Source: Portunus trituberculatus (Eukaryota; Arthropoda; Malacostraca; Decapoda; Portunidae). From it: a stretch of DNA of 64,000 nt. The stretch is from assembly GCF_017591435.1 (NCBI RefSeq), contig NC_059268.1, positions 16,286,684 to 16,350,683 on the forward strand. The letters are read 5' to 3'. The stretch's first letter is position 1. Each line of letters begins with the position of its first letter. The notes beneath the pieces were generated by a model. The model had not been told where the DNA came from and searched no databases. It saw only the letters and a program-made list of their open reading frames with translations. Made by a program: the position numbers and the translations under genes. Of this stretch, positions 41,535-51,700 are shown one piece after another.

Positions 41535-43503
41535 TCTGTATTTCCTCCTTCCTATGACTTGAACTCTTTTAAAAGGCAGGTTTTTCAAGACACGTATCCT
41601 CCAATTCTGAATGATCCTTTTTTTTTTTACGTTTCTCAGCGGGGTTATATTCACTTACTTTTTCGTTACCTTTTTCGCCCTGTGCCAATGCTTCAGCAGA
41701 AAAAAAGAAAGTAGGCAGCTGTTGTTACTTATGTTGTTCCCACCACTGCGGCTCTCTGAATTCTTGTACATTAGCTTCTGTTTTTGGTCTCCTCAGGTGT
41801 GAGTTTCTGCTGGGCCAGAATTTCACGACAGAGCAGATAAAGGAAGCTGACGCAATCATCTTCTTTAGCTTGGACGTCATGGTGCTACCTTTACCACCTC
41901 GCTTCCCTCACACCCTATGGATCTGGCTGGAATTAGAGGTGAGTGTTGTTATTACATGTTCTTATTATTTCATTGTAATTAGATGTTGTTTTTTTATGTA
42001 AGAGAGGAGGACTGGCCAAGGGCAACAAGAATATAAAGAAAAAAAAGGCCCACTCAGTTACCAGTCTCCTTTCTTAGCCTATAGTTAGCCAAAGGACAGG
42101 GACAAATGTCTTGAAATATCCCTCTTGAATGAAGTCAAGTCATAGGAAGTTGGAAGTATACAGACACAGACAGGGAGTTCCAGAGTTTACCAGAGAAAGA
42201 GATGAATGATTTGATAGTACTGGTTACCTCTTGCTTTTGCTGATTAGTGTGCAGGTAACTGTTTTCCGAGGACACACTGGGGTAACTAGTAGTGGAGAGA
42301 GAAGCAGACTGAATGAAATGGAGATATGGTGTCTAAGAAATCTTTGTGGAGTAGAGGGATTATCGTAATTATTCTTATATTACTATTGTCACTGTAGCAT
42401 AATAGTAGTAGTAAGAGTAGTACTAGTAGATCTTGTTGTTGTTGTAGAAATAGAAGAGGAAAAGATGAAGAAGCTAAAATAATCAAATAAATTTATGATT
42501 CCCTCAGTCGCCGGTCATCAGCAAACGTGCAACAGAGTCGTGGAGAAAGTTAGAGGCTTCGGGCGTGTTTTTCAACCTCACCATGTCCTACCACCACCTC
42601 AATCCCATCGTGGCCTTCCTTGGAGAGCTCGTGCCACTGACCACTCCCCAACATTGCCCGATCACCTCCACCTTCTTCCTCAACACCTCTTCCCCAACCT
42701 ATACTTCCTACAGTCACCACATGAATCAGTTTGAGTCGTGGTTGCTGGAGAACGGAGTGTTTGCTGATGAGAAACTGCGAGCCGAGCGAAACAGACGTCA
42801 TGGAAGTTTGATCTATCAACCGAAAGACAACTCCTCCTTGCCCGAGCCGCTATCAGATGGCCGTGGCGAGAAGGAAGCCCAAGGTAAAGAGAAGGTAATG
42901 GAAGAAGGCAACCTGACTTTCACATCTGAGGAGATTGCGTTGGCGACACGACCAAGAGTGGCGGTGTGGATGGCTAGTCACTGCCCCACGGACTCTCGAA
43001 GGGAAGACCTGGTGGCGGCGCTGCAGGGCTTCATGTCAGTCACCACGGTGGGTAAATGCGGCAAGATGAAGTGCGGCAAGAACCACATGGACGAGTACTG
43101 TTACCGGTGGATAGCAGCGTCACACCTTTTCTATCTGTCCTTCGAGAACGCCCTGTGCGATGACTACAAGACCGAGAAGCTATGGACGCCGATGATGCAC
43201 GGCATGGTACCGGTAGTCTACGGCGGAGCCAGTTATCGCGACACTCTGCCCTTCGACTCCTATATTGACGTGTCCGACTTCTCCAGCGCTGCAGCCCTTG
43301 CCAACTACCTATTGTATCTAGCCACTCACCCCGCCGCCTACCTGAAATACCTGCAGTGGCGGCGATACTGGCAGGTGCGCAGATTGGTTCCCTGGTGTGA
43401 CCTGTGTACTGCCATACACCGCCAAACTCATCCCCTACGCTCCACACTGGACCAGTGGTGGAACAACACAGCCACCTGCGAAGTGCCTCCCCGCTGGCGA
43501 TAA
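40021..43503 (+). CDS. Alpha-(1,3)-fucosyltransferase (GT10), complete, 4 exons
   Basis: Exons 40021..40642, 41265..41436, 41797..41938 and 42508..43503 (1,932 nt, 643 residues); all introns are GT-AG and phases agree. The ATG is the first in frame after a TAG at 39988. A CCTTTTCAG at 39973 to 39981 could be a 5'UTR splice acceptor. The protein transfers fucose from GDP-fucose to N-acetylglucosamine-containing glycans in the Golgi. Residues 8 to 30 form the single membrane anchor (type II). Residues 35 to about 220 are a long Ser/Thr/Lys/Pro stem. The N-terminal GT10 half begins at VVIWTPFW. The C-terminal half has VAVWMASHC (464 to 471) and the donor-binding signature SFENALCDDYKTEKLW (523 to 538). 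Several N-glycosylation sites (NFT, NLT, NTS, NNT) suit a lumenal domain. An acidic insert of about 60 residues separates the halves. The stem is longer than usual. Acceptor linkage cannot be told from sequence. Confidence 0.93.
40705..40917 (-). mobile_element. TTAA-212 MITE, copy 15 (fucosyltransferase intron 1)
   Basis: Left TTAA, right end mutated to TCAA. It starts 62 bp after the exon 1 donor. Confidence 0.82.
40963..41090 (+). mobile_element. TIR-C element, right half (fucosyltransferase intron 1)
   Basis: Matches from ACTAGAACCATAAGG through TAACTTCAACTAAAACCTTT to TTTCAAAATATGGGCCTTAA. The left half is missing. Confidence 0.62.
41478..41531. repeat. (CT)n microsatellite (fucosyltransferase intron 2)
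   Basis: CT array about 40 bp after the exon 2 donor. Confidence 0.93.
41989..42260 (+). mobile_element. Rep-B, long copy (fucosyltransferase intron 3)
   Basis: TTTTTTTATGTAAGAGAGG, GGCCAAGGGCAACAAGAAT, TTAGCCAAAGGACAGGGACA, GAAGTCAAGTCATAGGAAGT and GTACTGGTTACCTCTTGC occur in the same order as in the copy at 25628. Confidence 0.68.
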
Positions 43504-43708
43504 CACTAACTGACGAGCGCAGTGGTGAACTCCTGCATGGAGGTGTAGTTCGAAGGATACAGTCGACAACTAGCTGATTGTATCCCTCTAGCAAGCTTTC
43601 AAGCCTCTTTCATGATGATTCCTGTTTTCAGAAGCAAGTACAACAGTGATCAGAAGTCCAGTATAATCTGTTACAATCACTTCCACCACTTTGCGTTCTC
43701 CTTCAGTC
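43504..43708. other. Likely fucosyltransferase 3' UTR start
   Basis: Sequence directly after the TAA. I see no AATAAA here. An ATTAAA at 43918 lies in the right end of the next MITE and could serve, but this is a guess. Confidence 0.3.
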
Positions 43709-43922
43709 TTAATCTCTTCAGTGCTGGAGCATAGTTTTACCATGAGTTTTGTGTGCGATTAGATGATTTTATTTACATTAGGAAGGGTCTGTGGAGGTCA
43801 TAAGATTAATGGACACAGTCTTCACTATTTTAATCCCCCACATAAGTTTCTGAAACTGTACAAAATCACCAATTAGTAACCAGAATGAATATGAAAACGC
43901 GTCATGGTACTGAAGAGATTAA
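43709..43922 (-). mobile_element. TTAA-212 MITE, copy 16
   Basis: Both TTAA ends are intact. It lies 205 bp after the fucosyltransferase stop and may be within its 3' UTR. Confidence 0.85.
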
Positions 43923-44107
43923 ATGCTCTGACATACTTTGAATCTATGAATTGTCAGGTTTATCAGAAGAATGCCAACGGATCAGACCACTTCAGATTAA
44001 AAAAAAATGCTGAAGGTGATGGGAAAATGTTTAGTACGTTAGCATAAGTACTTTTGATCACGACTATAACTTAGAATGGGTTTTGTTTGGCTTTTGTGCC
44101 TGATTTT

Positions 44108-44257
<150 letters not shown>

Positions 44258-44861
44258 TGAGTTCACATACGTGCCGAATTAGCAGTAACAATCTAGATTT
44301 TAAACCCCTTTCCAGTCTCACTTCTAACTGGAAAATGGTGATAAAACTTGCTGAAAGAACTGATCGATAAACATGCCATTCCTTCCCTGACTGGCTACAT
44401 GTTAAGAGTTCCTCGATCTTTTGTGATGCAGCCGCCAAAGCAGATCTCGCTTTTTCAAATGTTTAGGCGTCTCCGGTACTTCTTAACCGGCTCTAGTTGA
44501 AACTGTTAGTGGATTTTTATACATTTTTGTGATTGCTTAATATACATAATAAAAGGAGGATTCTTTGTTTCTTTCTTTCACCCCATTGTAAACACTCTCC
44601 ATTCCTTATATTCACAATCCAGTTACTCTCAACATGCCTCGCCTCAGAACGCTTAAAACCCCTATTCTATTATCCTCTCTTTTGGAACAGTCACTCTACA
44701 TTTATTCCATCTCGCCACTGCCTCCTCTTCACACACTTGGTTTAGTAATACAGTCATCCTATCAGTCACAGCTTCCTTTCATTTCTACACATTTCACGAG
44801 GTATCTTATCTGGCCTTCTATTTTCCTGCACTACCTCGAATCCCTTGCCTTGCTGACATTC
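44258..44861. other. Unique spacer
   Basis: AT-rich sequence with AATAAAA at 44548. No exon recognised. Confidence 0.4.
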
Positions 44862-45069
44862 TTAACCCCTTCAGTTCTGGGACGCATTTTTACCTTGAGT
44901 TAGGGTATGATTAGATGTTTTGTTTACATTAGGAAAGGTCTATGGAGGTAAGATTAATAGCCAGAGTATTTATTATTTTATTCCCTACATAAGTTTCTGA
45001 AGCTCTATGAAATCGCCAAATAGTAACCAGAATGAATATAAAAACGCGTCATGGTACTGAAGGGGTTAA
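44862..45069 (-). mobile_element. TTAA-212 MITE, copy 17
   Basis: Both ends are well preserved (TTAACCCCTTCAGTTCTGGG and GTACTGAAGGGGTTAA). Confidence 0.87.
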
Positions 45070-45084
45070 CTCTCTAGCCTTACT

Positions 45085-45215
45085 TTTTAATTAAGAAGGG
45101 AAAGTTGGCCAAGGGGAACAAAAAATGATAAAAACAAAATGCCCACTTAGTTACCGGTATTAGTAATCTTGCAAGTCAGAGTTAACCAAAAGAAAGGGAT
45201 AAATCTCATCCCTAC
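45085..45215 (+). mobile_element. Rep-B, 5' portion
   Basis: AGAAGGGAAAGTTGGCCAAG, GCCCACTTAGTTACC and TTAACCAAAAGAAAGGGAT, beginning 15 bp after the adjacent MITE. Confidence 0.6.
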
Positions 45216-45332
45216 GTAGCATTAAATTCCTTCATTTAATCTGACTCTCCGCATAACCAACCCTCGAATCCCTTTACCTATAGTGACATATGATCCATTG
45301 TAGTCTGGCACATTACAACCCCAACATTAACA

Positions 45333-45543
45333 CTAAGCCCCTTCAGTCCTATGACGCGGTTTTATATTCATTCTGCTTACTGTTTAGTGATTTTATACAG
45401 CTTCAGAAAGTTAAGGATTGAAATAGTGAAGACTCTGGCCATTAATCTTCTGGCCTCCATAGACCCTTCCTAATGTAAAAAAATATTATCTAATCTTATA
45501 CATATCTCAAGGTAAAAATGCGTCCCAGTACTGAAGGTGTTAA
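45333..45543 (+). mobile_element. TTAA-212 MITE, copy 18
   Basis: Left end CTAA, right TTAA. Nine bases separate it from copy 19. Confidence 0.82.
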
Positions 45544-45552
45544 CTTGCCACA

Positions 45553-45766
45553 TTAATCTCTTCACTATCATGACACGTTTTCATATTCATTCTACTTATT
45601 TTTTACACAGCTTTTACACAGCTTCAGAAACTTAGGTGGAGATTGAAATAGTGAAAACTCTAGCCATTAATCTTCTGACCTCCATAGACCCTTCCTAATG
45701 TAGACAAAATCATTTAATCACACCTAAACTCATGGTGAAAATACATCCCAGTACTAAAAGGCTTAA
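45553..45766 (+). mobile_element. TTAA-212 MITE, copy 19
   Basis: Both TTAA ends are present. The interior has a small duplication of TTTTACACAGC near 45602 to 45622. Confidence 0.82.
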
Positions 45767-46235
45767 ATAACACAATTAACATACACTATTAAAATCACAG
45801 CATAGATTGAGAGCTAAAGATCAAGATGAGGACCAAGATGAGGATCAAGACCATAACACTGAAGATGGCAGCGAGCAGTGCAGAGACCTCGCTGGAGAAA
45901 AATGAATTTACTCCTAATATCAGGTACCCATGTCACACTACGGCCTGTCTACTGTCACCCTGTTAACTGTGGACCAGGGGGTGACTGTTATGAGGGGAGT
46001 GGCTCAAAATTTGTCATTATATACGAGATAAAGATTTGCGGTGTGGCTTTTTCGGTATTTGAGGGACAATTTTAAGTTTTTGTGTGTAATTAGCTGGCGG
46101 TACACTTGCTTTGGGAGTTTGAGGGAAGTATGGTACCTTCTCAGAATCACTTGATTTTTTATGGCAACTGACATGATGTGCTTCAGTTTTATTCCTGTTA
46201 TTATTATTACCTCGAGTTGACATCATCTTGCTCCA
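45767..46235. other. Unique spacer
   Basis: A decayed ACCAAGATGAGGATCAAGA run lies near 45815 to 45850. No gene recognised. Confidence 0.4.
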
Positions 46236-46449
46236 TTAACCCCTTCAGCACCAGGACGCGTTTCCTTATTCATTCTGGTGACTATTTGGTGGTTTTCTAC
46301 AGCTTCAGGAACTCATGTGGGAGATTAGAATAGTGAAGACTTTGGCCATTAATCTCCTAATCTCCATAGAGCCTTCCTAATGTCAATAAAATGCTCTAAT
46401 TATGCACAAATCTCAAGGTAGAAATGTGTCCCAGTACTGAAGGAATTAA
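46236..46449 (+). mobile_element. TTAA-212 MITE, copy 20
   Basis: Full-length copy with intact TTAA ends. It heads a tandem array of partial units. Confidence 0.86.
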
Positions 46450-46725
46450 TTTGGAACTCATAATAGAGATTAAAATAGTGAGGACTGTGGCCATTAATCT
46501 GATCTCCATAGAGCCTTCCTAATGTCAATAAAATGGTCTAATCGTTCATAAATCTTGTACTGGAACTGAAGGGATTAATTTAGAACATGTAGGGGGATTA
46601 AAATAGTGAAGGCTCTTGAAACTAATCTTCTGCCCTCAATACAACCTTTCTAATGTCAATAAAATGGTCTAATCATACCTATATCTTAACGTAAAAATGT
46701 GTCCCAGTATAAAAATAAGGGTTAA
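46450..46725 (+). repeat. Two tandem right-hand MITE fragments
   Basis: Units 46450 to 46578 and 46579 to 46725 each start near AACTCATA or AACATGTAGG, run through ATTAAAATAGTGA and AATAAAATGGTCTAATC, and end at TTAA. Each is the right 60 to 65 percent of a TTAA-212 element in the same orientation as copy 20. Confidence 0.83.
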
Positions 46726-46966
46726 ACGTAGTACACTGGCAGTTTCAGCTCAAAGGAGATTGACTGATCATTGGTGCTTAAATATTGCAGTTGGTTGATG
46801 TTGATAAGGAAAGCAATCATTTGTTAAGAGTAGATAAGGTAAATGTTTACAAGGTTCCCTATGTTTGTCATATATGGCCGTTTGTCTCCCAAGGCTTGTT
46901 AGGAAGTGCAAAATTTTGTGTATTTGGTATCCCTGAGCAACTAAACAAAGAAAATTAATCTAAGTT

Positions 46967-47222
46967 AGCCTAGCCGTAAAACTAACCTATCCTATCTTTG
47001 AAATTAACCTATCTAACCTATCCTAACCTTATCTCTCCTATCTTAACCTAACCTAACCTTAAAACTAAGCTAATCTTGCCTATCCTAACCTAACTGAACC
47101 TCAAAACTAACCTTAAAACAAGCCTAATCTAGCCCATCCTAACCTAACCTAACCTTAAGATAAACCTATTGTAACCTATCCTACCCTAACCCAACTTCAA
47201 AACTAACCTAAACTAATAAAAC
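46967..47222. repeat. Degenerate AACCT (TTAGG-type) repeat
   Basis: About 250 bp dominated by CCTAACCTAACC, CCTATCC and CTTAAAACTAA units, with a loose 60 to 70-bp higher order. AACCT is the complement-strand form of the arthropod telomere repeat TTAGG. This is an interstitial, decayed block with genes on either side, not a chromosome end. Confidence 0.75.
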
Positions 47223-47515
47223 TTTTTTTGGCGCAATATGTTAATTTTCAAACCATCAATATGACTCAAAAATAGCCGAATGCACAAAAAAAAATCTTAG
47301 CCATGAAGTAGAGTGAGTATACTGCCACAGCTTGCAGTCATCTCATGCACCACCGATGAGGATCAATAGTAAAGGTTAGGCGAAGATAAAACCACAATTG
47401 TTTCATAGAGAGTTGAGCAGATTATCAAGATTGTGGTAAGTGCAGTGACTCCCCAACTCACAAACGTAATGGGGACCGAGAGGGTGTTCGTAAATCCAAA
47501 GTTGGGTCCTCATTG

Positions 47516-47543
47516 TTTTTTTTTTTTTTTTTTTTTTTTTTTT
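47516..47543. repeat. Poly-T run
   Basis: 28-bp T homopolymer. The upstream 47223 to 47515 is unique sequence without a recognised gene. Confidence 0.9.
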
Positions 47544-47568
47544 CAAGTGTTGTCAAGCCTTGTTTACA

Positions 47569-47783
47569 TTAACCTCTTCTGTACCATGACACATTTTCAT
47601 ATTTATTCTGAGCTTACTATTTGGTGATTTTATACAGCTTCAGAAATTTATGTGGGGGTTGAAATAGTGAAGACTCTGGTTATTAGTCTTCTGACCTTCA
47701 TAGACCATTCCTAAGGTGAATAAAATTGTCTAATCTTACTCAGAACTTGTGGTAAAATTCTGTCGCAGTACTGAAAGGCTCAA
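47569..47783 (+). mobile_element. TTAA-212 MITE, copy 21
   Basis: Left TTAA, right end mutated to TCAA. Confidence 0.82.
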
Positions 47784-48216
47784 GAAGGGGAGGGATCATC
47801 AACATCAGAGTGAGGCATGTCAGTAGAGGAGGAAACTGGCATTGATGTAAGGGTTGATGATTCTGGTGCTTAACTCTTATCTCCAACTACCACTCCTAGG
47901 ATATTTGACGTCTGATAGTACCTTTTGGCTATTCTTTGGACTTCAGGGATTTCAGAACTATATTTGTATGTACAGAATGATCACAACTTGAATGTTTTTA
48001 AGTTGGGGAGTTACTGTACTGGTATTACAATCCAGGAAGCTTAATGAATATAAGAATTTTTTTTTTTCCTATAATCCAGTCAAGTTTTGCTTTTGTAACT
48101 TCCTGTGGTGAACTTTTATTTCTATTGTTATTATTAGTCATTTGCCTATGTATTTCTTTCTTCTATTAGTAACAGGACACTGATAGCCTGCTGGAATTCA
48201 CTTAGACCACAGCAGT
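47784..48216. other. Unique spacer
   Basis: No gene recognised. Confidence 0.4.
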
Positions 48217-48475
48217 TAGGGAGGTGGTGGCTTAGTGGATACGATGGCGAGTGTGGGATTGGGCAGATGTTCATGTGTAGGTTCGAATTCCACCACGTAT
48301 GGGCTTAAAACTGTGTCATTTGTTGAGTGGTTCAAAGTTACCTACATGTCACCATGGTACTCAGGTTCTTGATGGAGGTGTAATTGCCTTACACCAAAGA
48401 TGCACTTGGGTGGTGATATGAGCTTTAATCTGGGTACCATTATAAACACAATTACATGCGCCGCTAATGGGTGGA
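48217..48475 (+). mobile_element. tRNA-derived SINE, second family
   Basis: GGTGGCTTAGTGGATACG resembles an A-box region and GGTTCGAATTCC, about 45 bp later, a B box, followed by a body with CCATGGTACTCAGG and GATGCACTTGGGTGG. It differs from the SINE at 9870. It lies upstream of the NAA35 start and may be in its 5' UTR intron or promoter region. Confidence 0.55.
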
Positions 48476-48748
48476 AGCTGGACAGCACTTCCCATACTCT
48501 TTAAGTAGACCTACAAGCACTATAGGCTATAACATAAAAAAAAAAGACTTATTTTTAGTAGCACATCTGACTTACATATCCCATAATTCATACCAAAGTC
48601 TTTATTCCTCTTGTGACTCAGCGTATCCTGCCTGGAGCAAGAAAAAGAAAAATGCCTCATTGTTTCTGTGTTCCTAAGATGATTGCCATATGTAAATGCC
48701 CACTTGACATGATTGCTTCCTAAAACGTGTCTTTCTCCCAGCAGCACC

Positions 48749-51700
48749 ATGCCTCCGAGACCAGAGGTGACGTACAACTGGATCAATATAACTTCAGAGT
48801 TCTTCCACGCTACTAAAGGTGAGATGACATCCTCATTTTGTATTTGGTTAAACTGTGTTCTTAACCCCCTTCAGTGCTATGATGTGTTTTCATATTCATT
48901 GTGCTTACTATTTGATGATTTCTTAAACATTCAGAAACTCATGTGGGGATTAAAATAGTGATGACTCTGGCCATTAATCTTGTGACCTCCATTGACCCAT
49001 CCTAATGTCAATAAAATGGTCTAATTGTACACAAATCTGAAGGTAAAAAATGTGTCCTAGTATTGAAAAGGTTAAGCTGTGTTGCGTGATTTTTTTTTTT
49101 TTTTTTTTTTTTTTTTGTGTGTTTTTAATTTCATATTTATCCATGACCTTGTTGTTTTTGTTAATTTTGTAATCATTATTATCTTTGTATCTTTCTTTTC
49201 TTCCTTCCTTCTCTAGTATCCATTGTTACTGATAGTTTTTTTAAGGTAAATGAATGTTTTGATCTTATGATTTCATTTTCAGACCTGCAGCTGGGAGAAC
49301 TTCTGCATGATGACATCTTTGGGTTGTTTGAGGCCATGTCTGCCATAGAGATGATGGACCCCAAGATGGATGCTGGCATGATGTGCAACAGAGGGAAGAA
49401 GGTTCTCAATTTTGATCAGGCTGTGAAGGCAAGTACATGTAAGGAAAGTAATGGAGGGGATATCTGAGAAGTGGCCATCGAAAGACTAGAAAACCAAGGC
49501 TTGTGTGAGAGATAGAGGGCCATCTGCTAATGCTACTAGACTTTATTAACAGGGTGTATCATATGTAGGAAGGGTCATATTGTTCAAAAGGCTCCAAAAT
49601 ACCAAGGGTAGAGTGTGAGATAGAGGCTCATACTGCTAGATTTTATTCATAGGGTCCTCCATATGTAGGGTTATATTATAACTTGTGTTCCCCTACAGGC
49701 TGGTGCTCTGAAGCTCAACAACCTTACCATGGAGGAACTTGTTGGGATCATGGACTCAATGCTGGCCTGCCTTGTCACCTGGCTGGAAGGACACTCAGCA
49801 GCCCAGACCATCCTTACCTGCCTCTACCTGCACAAGCCTCTTAGCATTGAGGACAGAGCACTGAGAGCATTCTCCATACAGACTCTGAAGCTCATTGCCA
49901 TAATTAACAATGTTGTTCATAGGTAAAGACTTTGTGTGTGTGTGCATTTATATTACATGGTTTAAACAGGGCTCCTAGTGACTTGTCCCCATATCTAATT
50001 TTATCCAAATTTTCCTTAAATTTGTTCACACTTTCTGCTGTTACAATCTCATCATTCAGGTCAGGCTGTTCCAGATGTCCATTGTCCTATGTGAAAATTA
50101 AACTTTCTAATGTTTCTCAGGTGTTGACTTTTCCTGATCTTTGAGTGTACTCTTGTCCATCTATCTCCATCTTCATTTAGTGATACCACGTCTTGTCTAT
50201 CTCTCTTTTGCCTACTGTTCACTGTACATCATTATTAGATCTCCTCTCTCTCATCTATCCTTCAAAGTTGGTAGTTCCATTTCCTTTAGTCTATCTTCAT
50301 AGGTGTGTGTGTATGTGTGAGAAAATAATAAGCCTGTTGTGAGATCATGCAGGAAGTGTTGAGTTGTAGGGAAGACTTACCTCAGTCTGCAATGACCAGA
50401 ATCTGATTTCATTATATTTGAATTTTCCAAGATTTACACTAGAAAACCATTAAAGGAGAATAAATATTGTTTTCAGAATTGCACATGTATGAAAGTACTT
50501 TCAGTTGGTTTAATTCAGAGTTCATTTCAGTGCTGGTGTGTTTGAAGAGGAGGACTTCCAGCCAGCCTTATATGGATATGGGGTGTGCTCCGAGGTGTCT
50601 GAGGTGCGGGCAGGAGGCATGATGAGGGAGGTGGAAGAGGAGCTACAGAGGGCAGTCAAGGCCACAAGGAACAGACAAGGAGAGCCATGGGATCCCAAGA
50701 TGCAGAAACAGGCATGTATTTTATCTCATAAAGCCATCGGACATCACCAGTACAACATCAGCATAATAAACCTATTTCTTGTTGTCACAGGTGGAAAGAT
50801 GTATTAGAGAGGCAAATCTTTTAAATTTCTGCGATATTTACCACAGCTGACGTGCAAGTGAGCTGTTCTTTCTTATTGAATTCCCTGTAAGCTGATAGGT
50901 ATTGGCCAGACTGATAGACTGTATAGGAAATGCTTTGGTAGTCATTCAAGAAAGGTATATCATGGGAATGTTTGATCCTCACCAGCACGAAGATGCAGTG
51001 GCACTCTTCTCAAGAATACGCTTCATGCGGCTGTTCTATGCTGCACTGGCTGCCATAATGAGAAGAGAGCCTGTGTCCATCCCTGAGGCAGAGAGGTGCT
51101 TGGCGTCGTGCAATGAGCTGGTTTGTATAATGCAGAACACCATTGGTCGAGGGCTGAAACCCAAGCAAGCCAAAGACGAAGAAGGCAATAAAGGTAAGCT
51201 GCTTATATCTGCTGTTGTTTGTTTATTATTTTCTCTCGTGTCAAAAGTCTAAAAGTGGCCAAGATGATCATCAATATCTAAATGGATCTTAATGAGTCCA
51301 AACTGATTCCATTGCACTTTTCACACCTTGCAGTGGACTACCCAGTAATCATGGGGTTTGAGCCTCTCGTCAACCAGCGCCTCCTGCCGCCCACCTTCCC
51401 CCGCTACACTCGGCTGAGGACACGCAAGGAGGCCATGAACTACCTGGAGGAAATGGTGGCCCGCCTGCGTCACATCACCAAGATCACCCACTGCACTAGC
51501 TTCCACTCAGCTCTGGTGTGCACTCTCTTATAGTGGCTTTGAACTGTTTGTTGGCTGTGCTGTATGTTTGTTTGTGTGTTTTGTATTTGATTATGAATTG
51601 CTTACATATGGAATTCATTGCTTAGTATTTGATTTAGTTCCCTATTTCAGGAATTTATTGAGAATTTTTCTGAGACTCGACCTTGTGTGTTGTCTCGGTC

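Noticed and set aside
42565..43503. A separate 312-codon gene with a non-ATG start
   Set aside because: It is the greater part of fucosyltransferase exon 4, which is open back to the CCCTCAG acceptor at 42507.
43040..43594. 184-codon minus-strand frame
   Set aside because: Shadow of the fucosyltransferase final exon.
46236..46725. CRISPR-like direct repeat array
   Set aside because: Units are 130 to 214 bp transposon copies ending in TTAA. There is no short repeat and spacer structure and the genome is eukaryotic.
50902..50985. Upstream extension of NAA35 exon 5
   Set aside because: The frame is open, but using it breaks the phase with exon 4 and adds residues absent from the family. The acceptor at 50985 keeps family spacing.
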